From positions 1 to 58,149 of the IMG/VR virus record IMGVR_UViG_3300020470_000561: 58,149 nucleotides of DNA, one strand, 5' to 3'. Below, in pieces: positions 50,591-57,726 of the stretch (position 1 is the first letter of the stretch; each line of letters begins with the position of its first letter). Position numbers and translations under genes: made by a program. Source of the DNA: a virus. The notes below the pieces were generated by a model, which worked only from the letters and a program-made list of their open reading frames with translations, did no database searches and was not told the origin of the DNA.

Positions 50591-50944
50591 TTATTTAGCA
50601 GACTTTCTGGGTCTCCCAGGTCTACGGTTATCATAATATTCTTGGGCATCATTTATAAGTGTCTCATAATACTTCCTAATCTTACGTGCCTGTGGTTTAG
50701 GCACGTTACTATAGGCTTCAGACATATACTTATCCCTTGCAATGTATTGAGATAACTCATCCACTGCTTGATTTAACTCTCCCATTGAACTTGATTCAAG
50801 TAATTCACCTGTTTGTTTTCGTGTCCACTTGTTACCAGTGAGATACGATTTCATATTAAGAAGGAATCTACCATTAAACATCGCTTCATCGATAGCTCTG
50901 TCAATAATAGTATAAAGTTCCTCTGGGTTAGCGTCACTCATCAT
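50591..50944 (-). CDS. hypothetical protein with AT-hook-like tail (117 aa)
   Basis: Helical protein ending NRRPGRPRKSAK, which contains an AT-hook-like GRPRK core. It may bind AT-rich DNA. Its ATG overlaps the stop of glutaredoxin (ATGA). No family recognised. Confidence 0.6.
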   Translation of the reverse strand: MMSDANPEELYTIIDRAIDEAMFNGRFLLNMKSYLTGNKWTRKQTGELLESSSMGELNQAVDELSQYIARDKYMSEAYSNVPKPQARKIRKYYETLINDAQEYYDNRRPGRPRKSAK

Positions 50945-51195
50945 ACGAATTGATTTTCTCGAAGGTATTTAACAGTTTCGGTACACCCACCCTTTTTTTG
51001 TCCGTTAATGATAACTTGAGGGAAGGTAGCTTGTTGTCCAAACTCACCTTTGAACTGCTCTCTTGTAAAGTTAACATCTAATTTGTATTCTGCATAGCCC
51101 CACCCCTTAGATCTGTAAACTTCTTTAATCTTTGTGCAGTAGGGACACCCTTCTCTAGTATAGATGGCGGTGTTACCAGGAGACTTTTCGGCCAT
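50941..51195 (-). CDS. grx: glutaredoxin
   Basis: 84 aa. The CPYC active site (C17 to C20) lies in YTREGCPYCTKIKEVYRSKG; TFPQVIINGQKKGGCTE has the cis-Pro and the Gly motif. It probably supports ribonucleotide reduction by giving electrons to the reductase. It is the first gene after a terminator, so it starts a new operon. Confidence 0.92.
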   Translation of the reverse strand: MAEKSPGNTAIYTREGCPYCTKIKEVYRSKGWGYAEYKLDVNFTREQFKGEFGQQATFPQVIINGQKKGGCTETVKYLRENQFV

Positions 51196-51217
51196 AGTTT
51201 TAATAGTGGAAAGAAAA

Positions 51218-51241
51218 AAGGGTCACCTTAAGTGACCCTTT
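51218..51241. terminator. intrinsic terminator, near-palindromic
   Basis: On the minus strand AAGGGTCAC-TTAAG-GTGACCCTT is followed by TTTT; the plus side has fewer T. It ends the transcript of the outer-membrane-like gene before grx. Confidence 0.8.
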
Positions 51242-51267
51242 ATATAGTGTGATATTAACCTTCTGTT

Positions 51268-51654
51268 TTAGAATGTGAATTTAACACCAGCCTTAGCACC
51301 CCAGTTAACTAGAGAGTCACCATTGGTGTCCTCATCAGTAGCACCAGAAAGCTCACCGTAAAGAGAAGTTGCGTCAGCAATAGCATAAGATGCACCAACC
51401 TTACCAGAGAAGTCAAGATCTGTATCATCAGCTGCTTCGCTGTGATTAAGAGCAGGACCACCTTGTACGTAGTATGCAAGCTTGCCACCGTTAGTTCCTT
51501 CATAACCTACATGAACGTCTGTAGATGCTGAAGAATACTCTCCATCAGGATAGGAAAGGTTAGTTTCTACATTCACATATGGACCAGCAAAAGCTGCACC
51601 AGCGAGAAGGAATGGAGATGCTGCTACCGCAGCGATTGTTGATTTGATAGACAT
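51268..51654 (-). CDS. outer-membrane beta-barrel-like protein (128 aa)
   Basis: I use the ATG of MSIKSTIAAVAASPFLLAGA with a signal peptide cut after AFA; the ORF extends 29 codons upstream but without signs of coding. The mature part has alternating strands (KLAYYVQGGPALNHSEAADD, SGKVGASYAIADATSLYGEL, WGAKAGVKFTF) and ends in Phe, as small outer-membrane barrels do. It might change the surface of the infected cell. It has an early/late promoter and a long structured leader. Confidence 0.6.
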   Translation of the reverse strand: MSIKSTIAAVAASPFLLAGAAFAGPYVNVETNLSYPDGEYSSASTDVHVGYEGTNGGKLAYYVQGGPALNHSEAADDTDLDFSGKVGASYAIADATSLYGELSGATDEDTNGDSLVNWGAKAGVKFTF

Positions 51655-51690
51655 GTTTTTGTTTAAAGTGTCTCGCAAGGATACAAAAAG

Positions 51691-51747
51691 ACCCTGCGGA
51701 TGATAGAAACCCCCGACATGGGGTTCTGTTTTTTCCAACACAGGGTT
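51691..51747 (-). promoter_or_regulatory. structured 5' leader of the outer-membrane-like gene
   Basis: A GAACCCC/GGGGTTTC hairpin (51726..51706) sits inside a longer-range ACCCTG/CAGGGT pairing (51746..51741 with 51696..51691). The leader runs about 120 bases to the ATG at 51654. It could act as an RNA switch, or as a terminator of the upstream operon. Confidence 0.4.
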
Positions 51748-51776
51748 ACGATTGTTTCGAGTCCTTTGTTAAGAAG

Positions 51777-51811
51777 TATTTATAATATCAGGACTTGCGG
51801 TTATCCGTCAA
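51777..51811 (-). promoter_or_regulatory. nested early and late promoter
   Basis: On the minus strand: TTGACG (51811..51806), an 18-base spacer and TATTAT (51787..51782) form a sigma70-like promoter. A perfect late motif TATAAATA (51784..51777) overlaps its -10. Both point to the outer-membrane-like gene. Confidence 0.6.
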
Positions 51812-52030
51812 CCCCCCTTGTGCCAGTTCTCGAAGTGCATGCATCTTCACAAACTGATCGTTGAGATTGTAGTAGAGTTTATAGTTTACAGTAGTTACAT
51901 AATACCCTGTAATGTCATTGCCATCACAGCAGTATCCATATCCCTGTAGTGGTTCCTCTACACCGTCTATGCGAAAGGTCTTAGTCTTACTACCAAGGTA
52001 GTCATGAAATTTTTCATCGAGATTAATCAT
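51788..52030 (-). CDS. hypothetical protein (80 aa)
   Basis: Start at MINLDEKFHDYLGSKTKTFR; the ORF runs ten codons further upstream to a GTG. GYGYCCDGNDITGYYVTTVN is an aromatic beta region. It overlaps the 122-aa gene by 8 bases, and its 3' end holds the -35 of the next promoter. Function unknown. Confidence 0.6.
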   Translation of the reverse strand: MINLDEKFHDYLGSKTKTFRIDGVEEPLQGYGYCCDGNDITGYYVTTVNYKLYYNLNDQFVKMHALRELAQGGLTDNRKS

Positions 52031-52391
52031 CCTTGTCCTGAGTTTTTGAAAGTTTATCACGTAATTCTGCTTCTTGGTCAGCCGTTAGTGACAATTCTTG
52101 ATCTGGATCGCCCTCTTCCTTTCGTGGATCAATATATTCGGCCATTTTGCCCAGATCTGACTGCAAATCTTCAGGTAGTACGTAGTCATCACCCTTCGGT
52201 TTGTAATCGAGACCTTTGATCTCAGCGATTGGACTCTTCCAGTACCTCTTCATCTTCTTGAGCATCTTTTTCTTACCCTTGGGGTCGTCTTTGTACTGCT
52301 CAATAACTTTCCGAAGCATCTTCAATTGCTTTGAAGACTTCTCAAGAGATCGCTCTGCGTTTGCTTCCCTCGTGTTGAATCCTTGTGACAT
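52023..52391 (-). CDS. hypothetical charged protein (122 aa)
   Basis: Strongly charged, helical, Lys-rich in the first half (LKMLRKVIEQYKDDPKGKKK) and acidic in the second. AGGAAA is upstream of the ATG. It follows the 1251-aa virion gene by 22 bases. No family recognised. Confidence 0.6.
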   Translation of the reverse strand: MSQGFNTREANAERSLEKSSKQLKMLRKVIEQYKDDPKGKKKMLKKMKRYWKSPIAEIKGLDYKPKGDDYVLPEDLQSDLGKMAEYIDPRKEEGDPDQELSLTADQEAELRDKLSKTQDKDD

Positions 52392-52413
52392 AATTATGTA
52401 TGCGTTTCCTGAC

Positions 52414-55400
52414 TTAAGTAGTTACGGATGTGATTATGATCTTAAATTTCACCCTGAATTTGTTTCTATCAGTGGTGAAGTACCATACTGGTGAGGATTT
52501 GTTGTGTGATTCTTGATAGAATGCTTCCTTCGCTGTCCTCTTAACTAGATCATCATCCTCAAACCATGCAACCAGAGGTCGTCCAGGTATCTTAAAGTTT
52601 GATTCGTAGTCAGGATAGTATGGTGTTGTGAGTTGATCCTCTGTCACTGGGTCTCTTATTGGAGGCCATGTGCAGACAAACTCCATCGCTTCAGTGTATC
52701 CTTTACCAGGAGATATAATCTCTAAGATATGTATAGCTGCTTGCCAGTAGTGTACATTTCTAGAGTTAGCACTGAAACTTGCTACGACTGGGTAGAATGT
52801 TATTCCTACTCGTATCTTAGCAGCGTTAGCAAAGTTACTAGCACCTGTGCCAGCAAAATTATCCAGTGTGTAGTCATGTATAAAGGTTACTGGGTTGAAG
52901 TATGTGTCTCTCCATGTTGGAGTGACCTTCCATCCATCCCAGAGATTATCTACAACTGACTGATAACCTGGAGTGCCTTGCTCACCAAGAGTATACCATG
53001 GGACAGCACCCTTTGCAAACGTGGTGGGTGCTGCTTGTAACAATACATCTTTATTAGCAGCAGAGAACTCTCCCACTAGGGTCTCAAACCTAGTGACCAA
53101 GTGGTTCTCTAGAAGGTGATTGTATACACCTGTAAGTTGTCTGTAATTATATGTTGGTAAGATACTATCACTAAAGTATTCATTCTCATCTAGGACATAA
53201 CCTGTATCAATGTATCCGCCAGGTAAGTTAGGCATCAGTGGGTTATTAATATACCTAGACTCGCCTGGTATCTCAGCAGGTATCTGATTGGTACCATGCA
53301 TTGCTACCTTAGTATTACCCACCCATACATTAGTCATTGGATCACCAGGATCTGGTGGTGATAGATCTATCCAACTGTGTGTTGCCTTTGCTCCAGGCTC
53401 CCACTCAAACTCACCCTTATTAGTAGGACGGAATTGCATTGCCAACCCAGTGATCTCTCCAACGTTTGAAGTATTATCTTGGAGATCATTACCTACTGGT
53501 GCACCTTGAGTAGATCCTTGGACATCATCATGTGGAGTGGTACCTAACTGTAACTTAAATACACTGTCAAAGTTAGTGGTCTTCATATCATACAGTCCTA
53601 CCTGTAATGCTATGTCACCTGTAACAGGTCCAACATCTATACTTACTACCTCAAAGGTAAGGTTGTCACCTGACGTTAATACTATGTCAGAAGCATACAA
53701 ATCCTGTCCTATCTTAGGCCAATACGCTGCTTCAAATTGTTTTGTCCAGAGATCTACTCCATTCTTCTTTACCTTCAAGGTAAACTTCATACACTCACCA
53801 AACAATCCACCAGCAATACCACCCATGGATACAAACCTAAAGGTGCCACCAACCTGTGCAGGTATAGTCTGCTCCTTGTTTATCTTAATAGTATATCCCC
53901 CAGTACATTGTGCACACTCATAGTCCACATCATTTGAGTTGATGGTTGGCATCTTCTCACCACAGTCTGTCCTCCTTAGAGTGATATCCCTGAAAGAATA
54001 CTTAAGTATCCTAGAGTCACAAGGACTTTCATTCTGTATCTTCCTCATGATCTTAGGTGGTGCTGCCTTACCATACACATAACATTGGATACCTTCATAG
54101 AAGTAACCACCAAACGACCATGTTAAGTTATGCCATAGTCTTAGGTCATCATAGTCATCGTCACCATTGATAAGGTCTTCCCACATCTGTGAGTTTTTCC
54201 CATGCCACTTAGTCTGATCTTTATCAGTAGGATTCCATCTCTTATCAGAGAAGAGACAGTAATTACTTTGTGCTGTGCTGATACCTACAGCACTATACCC
54301 ATCATTCAATGGAGAGAAGGTCATCTCTTGTGCCACTGACAATGAGTTCTGTCCTCCACCATCAGGTATGAGATAGAAACCCATCGTGCCACCAGCATAT
54401 GGTTCTAGTGTTGCCTTGGGAACGATTGCTCTATAAAGATTGGTACCATTCCTAGCACTTGTTACTACAACTCTACCTACCTTTGGACCTGTATCATCTG
54501 CTAAGTATATTCCTAAAGCGTTATCATATCCTGCTGATCCTTTCTCTACATCCATCTCAATGGTTAGATCAGCAGTAGGATTAGTTGGTACACGATAAGC
54601 AAAGTAATCTGGTATCTTGACAGGGAATCCAGATTCCTCAAAGTTATCGATACTATACATGTGATCGAATGGATTGCTGCAATGATACCTATGTAATGCT
54701 TCTGCTTGCTCATCAGGAGCAAGATAACTTCTCATAACAGTAGCATTAGGGAAGACATGTCCTAATATCTCCCTGAATACCATACCTGAAGCATTCATAG
54801 TTGCTCTCTCACCTGCACCATCAGTGTCAGGCATACCAGGGTTGGTAGTGAGGAATGTATCAGTCTTAGAAGTTGAGTAGTACTTAAAGAGTGGTACCGT
54901 TACACTTGGTATCTCATTCTTTAGTATATAAAATGCATGTCCGTCTGATGTATTGGTATAACCTGCACCAGGCACAGCTGATTGATCGTATGCATGGTCA
55001 CCAGCAGAGATCGCTGCTTCTATTTTAAAGTTACCATTACAATCATTACCATCATAGTCCTTCACACATAGTCTAGTAGCACTATCTTCTACTGTGAAAC
55101 CACCAGTCAATCCATTGTAAGTAACAGATGTGGTACCTGGCACACTGATAGTAATAGTCTCTGTCTGTGACCCACTTCTACCTGACTGGGTAAAAGTGGT
55201 ACCATTAACTACGATAGTAGATAGAGCAGTGCCAGCAGTGCTTGGTCTATCATTCCACCAATACCTCAGCACTACAGTAGCAGTACCTGCAGTACCTGTA
55301 GCAACTAGGTTACCTCCTGAATCAAAGGTTACATTAGCAGGTTGTGCTGCATCTAACTTGGATTCATAGATAGGTATCCTATCTGGATAACAATTCTCTA

Positions 55401-56169
55401 CACATACCTCAGTCCTGTTACCACTCCACCCATTCATTGAGTGGGTACTACAGTCTGCCTTCGGTGGTGTCCATGCAGCACCAAAGTAAGGTCTAAACAA
55501 ACACTCAAGTGAATTTCTTACACACCTTTCCCAATCTATATTCTTCTCGCCATCATCAGGACACCAATACTTCTCACCTGTCTGTATATGTTCCCAGTAT
55601 CCGTTGTTTAAATTCTTAAGTAAATTCTTTACTCTTAACCTGACAACCTCAGCACACTGATCATCGCTACCACCCCATGTAATCTTCTCGTCGGGGTCGT
55701 TAGGATCAGGTAATTTAATAGTTATCTTACCATTCTTTAGAGGGTTAGGATCTATTAGAGGATCAATAAACTCTATGATAGGAGTAAAGTCCCAGATAAG
55801 ACCACTCGTATCTACCTCTGGGATATCTGGTGGTGGTTGTATCTTTGGTAGACCTGGATAACAACGACCAACTAGATTCTGTATCACCTCAGCAGGTGAT
55901 GGGTCTGGCTCTACTACAGCAGGTACAAAAGGTACCGTTGGAAACTGTGAGTCTAATGCGTTGGGAGAGTTAGGTACAGGTCCACCATAACATCTACCAA
56001 CTAAGTTTTGAATGATCTCAGCAGGACTAGGTGCTGGTACTGGACCAGATGTTGTTGCTTGGTTTGGATTCGCTGGATACACACCATCTAATGCGTTGGG
56101 TTGTAATACATTACCCATCACATTACCGTAACAACGGTCAACTAAATCTCTAATCTCCTGAGATGCCAT
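52414..56169 (-). CDS. very large virion structural protein (1251 aa)
   Basis: Residues 1 to 110 carry three copies of a short unit with I-x-x-LV-x-RCYG (5 to 14, 51 to 61, 94 to 104), two of them followed by PNALD. The middle has two modules like FKYYSTSKTDTFLTT and LHRYHCSNPFDHMYSIDNFE, reminiscent of the DUF5648-type fold. The rest is beta-rich. Likely a head- or tail-attached fibre or adhesin. Late motifs are seen upstream (CTAAATA at 56198..56192). Confidence 0.65.
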   Translation of the reverse strand: MASQEIRDLVDRCYGNVMGNVLQPNALDGVYPANPNQATTSGPVPAPSPAEIIQNLVGRCYGGPVPNSPNALDSQFPTVPFVPAVVEPDPSPAEVIQNLVGRCYPGLPKIQPPPDIPEVDTSGLIWDFTPIIEFIDPLIDPNPLKNGKITIKLPDPNDPDEKITWGGSDDQCAEVVRLRVKNLLKNLNNGYWEHIQTGEKYWCPDDGEKNIDWERCVRNSLECLFRPYFGAAWTPPKADCSTHSMNGWSGNRTEVCVENCYPDRIPIYESKLDAAQPANVTFDSGGNLVATGTAGTATVVLRYWWNDRPSTAGTALSTIVVNGTTFTQSGRSGSQTETITISVPGTTSVTYNGLTGGFTVEDSATRLCVKDYDGNDCNGNFKIEAAISAGDHAYDQSAVPGAGYTNTSDGHAFYILKNEIPSVTVPLFKYYSTSKTDTFLTTNPGMPDTDGAGERATMNASGMVFREILGHVFPNATVMRSYLAPDEQAEALHRYHCSNPFDHMYSIDNFEESGFPVKIPDYFAYRVPTNPTADLTIEMDVEKGSAGYDNALGIYLADDTGPKVGRVVVTSARNGTNLYRAIVPKATLEPYAGGTMGFYLIPDGGGQNSLSVAQEMTFSPLNDGYSAVGISTAQSNYCLFSDKRWNPTDKDQTKWHGKNSQMWEDLINGDDDYDDLRLWHNLTWSFGGYFYEGIQCYVYGKAAPPKIMRKIQNESPCDSRILKYSFRDITLRRTDCGEKMPTINSNDVDYECAQCTGGYTIKINKEQTIPAQVGGTFRFVSMGGIAGGLFGECMKFTLKVKKNGVDLWTKQFEAAYWPKIGQDLYASDIVLTSGDNLTFEVVSIDVGPVTGDIALQVGLYDMKTTNFDSVFKLQLGTTPHDDVQGSTQGAPVGNDLQDNTSNVGEITGLAMQFRPTNKGEFEWEPGAKATHSWIDLSPPDPGDPMTNVWVGNTKVAMHGTNQIPAEIPGESRYINNPLMPNLPGGYIDTGYVLDENEYFSDSILPTYNYRQLTGVYNHLLENHLVTRFETLVGEFSAANKDVLLQAAPTTFAKGAVPWYTLGEQGTPGYQSVVDNLWDGWKVTPTWRDTYFNPVTFIHDYTLDNFAGTGASNFANAAKIRVGITFYPVVASFSANSRNVHYWQAAIHILEIISPGKGYTEAMEFVCTWPPIRDPVTEDQLTTPYYPDYESNFKIPGRPLVAWFEDDDLVKRTAKEAFYQESHNKSSPVWYFTTDRNKFRVKFKIIITSVTT

Positions 56170-56191
56170 TCATTTATAATATCCTACTCAA

Positions 56192-56198
56192 TATTTAG
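56192..56198 (-). promoter_or_regulatory. late promoter variant CTAAATA
   Basis: CTAAATA on the minus strand, 23 to 29 bases before the ATG at 56169. A TATAAATG lies closer to the start. Confidence 0.45.
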
Positions 56199-56275
56199 GG
56201 GTTAAAGTTAGGGTCATAATAGCAAAGCATTGCTGTAGTAGTGACAAGTGCACCAAGTATAAGAAGAATAGGCAT
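56195..56275 (-). CDS. membrane microprotein (26 aa)
   Basis: Reads MPILLILGALVTTTAMLCYY, then DPNFNP: a single short hydrophobic helix with one Cys. A perfect GGAGG lies 6 bases before the ATG, the best Shine-Dalgarno in this part of the window. It follows the halogenase-like gene closely. Function unknown; a lipoprotein is unlikely because the lipobox is imperfect. Confidence 0.5.
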   Translation of the reverse strand: MPILLILGALVTTTAMLCYYDPNFNP

Positions 56276-56276
56276 G

Positions 56277-57395
56277 TTACCTCCAATTAGTTTTTAATAA
56301 TGTCTCATAGTCATTACCTACCAGATTATGATGGGCAGACATCAGAGAGATGAAAGAGTAATAAGAGTATCCTTCTGACTGATTCCACTTACAATACTCA
56401 CCCTCATCAATCTTATTATACAACTCAGGGTCATCTACTGTCAAGGTTTCAACATATTTCCAGAAGGTACTTTTATATTTAGACCCATGGAGGTAATGAT
56501 AGAGAAGAAAGTTTGCATTCTCCTTAATCTTTCGTAAATTATTCTCAATAATATATTCTCTCGACCTAGCACCCCAGATATACTGCAAGGTATACTCCAA
56601 CCATACAAGGTAGCCAGTAATACTACTTGCTTCCATTGGTTCAATAAAGAAATACTTGTTGCCATTAAGAAAGACTCTACCCTCCTTATCAACAGGTGTC
56701 TTTGCACAATAGTTTGCAAAAGATCTATGACCTGTAAACTCGGCCACTTTAAATTGGTCTCGGAAGTTTTCTTCAGCTGTCTCTGTTTTGGTACATGTAC
56801 TGTTATAAAGGTACCCCAAGGTAGTACAACTACGAAGTGGTATCACAAAGCACCATCCATCTGGTGTTGCAACAGTCCGTGTCACTGTTGAGTTAGTCGG
56901 TGGTAACTCTGCAAGTATGACACTGTTGAGTGGGTTAGGTAGGATGAAGTAATCATCGTAGTTAGTAGGTGACCCACCACAATCATACACATAAGTGGCA
57001 TCAACATCATAAGGTGTTACCCTCCCCTCTATCATGTTGAAGATACCACTGCTACAAATATCGTCCTGAAATTTCTTAGGGTTGAAGTGCATTGCAAAAC
57101 TATTGATTGCAAACTCATGGAACCATCTGTGATTCTTACCCCACCCTTCATATAATATACCTGTCTTAGGTGTGGAGTCCCACCCCATACTATCCCATGT
57201 CCTCCATAGGGTAGGGTGTTGGTCAGCAACATCACCTAATAATTGTAGTAAGTTAGGCCACGATCCAGATCCTACAGGTTCAGTAGGTTGTGAGGAATCG
57301 TAATACATATCTACTTCTGCGTCTGGAAAATACTTCTTCCATACCAGACCAGTTAAGACACCTGCTAACCCCTTACCTATAATACCAACTCGCAT
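56277..57395 (-). CDS. flavin-dependent halogenase-like oxidoreductase, divergent
   Basis: 372 aa. GIIGKGLAGVLTG is an FAD-binding motif; VGSGSWPNLLQLL stands where halogenases have GVGEST...K; DGWCFVIPLR gives W-x-F-x-I-P in place of WxWxIP; FFIEPMEASSITG holds the Glu region (E255). The catalytic Lys is not conserved (position of Q51). It is shorter than normal halogenases (about 500 aa). It belongs to the same superfamily, but its reaction is unclear (halogenation, oxidation or a non-catalytic role). Confidence 0.65.
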   Translation of the reverse strand: MRVGIIGKGLAGVLTGLVWKKYFPDAEVDMYYDSSQPTEPVGSGSWPNLLQLLGDVADQHPTLWRTWDSMGWDSTPKTGILYEGWGKNHRWFHEFAINSFAMHFNPKKFQDDICSSGIFNMIEGRVTPYDVDATYVYDCGGSPTNYDDYFILPNPLNSVILAELPPTNSTVTRTVATPDGWCFVIPLRSCTTLGYLYNSTCTKTETAEENFRDQFKVAEFTGHRSFANYCAKTPVDKEGRVFLNGNKYFFIEPMEASSITGYLVWLEYTLQYIWGARSREYIIENNLRKIKENANFLLYHYLHGSKYKSTFWKYVETLTVDDPELYNKIDEGEYCKWNQSEGYSYYSFISLMSAHHNLVGNDYETLLKTNWR

Positions 57396-57424
57396 AAAGA
57401 ATAATCAATCCATAATAGTTATAA

Positions 57425-57497
57425 TAGGAGTGGTGGGATTCGAACCCACACTGTAGAGATTTTAAGTCTCCTGTCTCTGCCGTTGGACTACACTCCC
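57425..57497 (-). tRNA. tRNA with anticodon UAA (reads UUA, Leu)
   Basis: The cloverleaf reads GGGAGTG / D-arm GTCC..GAC / anticodon stem GGAGA-CTTAAAA-TCTCT / variable ACAGT / T-arm GTGGG-TTCGAAT-CCCAC / CACTCCT. The anticodon in the 7-base loop is TAA. The variable region is only 5 bases, so it is a class I shape although Leu tRNAs normally have a long variable arm. No CCA is encoded. It begins right after the CCA of the Arg tRNA. Confidence 0.8.
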
Positions 57498-57574
57498 TGG
57501 CGACTCAGGTAGGATTCGAACCTACGACCAACGCTTTAGAAGAGCGATGCTCTTGTCCACTGAGCTACTGAGTC
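57498..57574 (-). tRNA. tRNA-Arg (UCU)
   Basis: GACTCAG acceptor, anticodon loop CTTCTAA with anticodon TCT, T-arm GTAGG-TTCGAAT-CCTAC, then CTGAGTC-G. CCA is encoded at 57500..57498. The top pair of the anticodon stem is T-T. It reads AGA and AGG. Confidence 0.9.
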
Positions 57575-57579
57575 AAAGG

Positions 57580-57651
57580 TAGGACTGTCGGGAATTGAAC
57601 CCGATTCACACCGTTATAAGCAGTGGGCCTTAACCAATAGGCGACAGTCCC
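57580..57651 (-). tRNA. tRNA-Ile (UAU)
   Basis: GGGACTG acceptor, D-arm GCCT..AGGC, anticodon stem CACTG-CTTATAA-CGGTG with anticodon TAT, T-arm TCGGG-TTCAATT-CCCGA, then CAGTCCT. It reads AUA codons. No CCA is encoded. Confidence 0.88.
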
Positions 57652-57666
57652 TTCACCGACTTCCAT

Positions 57667-57675
57667 AATATAGCA
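57667..57675 (-). promoter_or_regulatory. possible extended -10 promoter of the tRNA genes
   Basis: TGCTATATT on the minus strand (TGN plus a -10-like TATATT), 16 bases before tRNA-Ile and after the psbA terminator. No clear -35. Confidence 0.35.
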
Positions 57676-57683
57676 CAAAAAAA

Positions 57684-57704
57684 GAGACCCCCGAAGGAGT
57701 CTCT
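57684..57704 (-). terminator. intrinsic terminator of psbA
   Basis: AGAGACTCC-TTC-GGGGGTCTCT with a tight loop followed by TTTTTT on the minus strand, 22 bases after the psbA stop. Confidence 0.88.
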
Positions 57705-57726
57705 GATTAGGATGTCTTATTAAAGA

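Noticed and set aside
57652-57683. Possible fourth tRNA before tRNA-Ile
   Set aside because: The stretch is too short and AT-rich; it holds only the promoter-like box and the end of the terminator.
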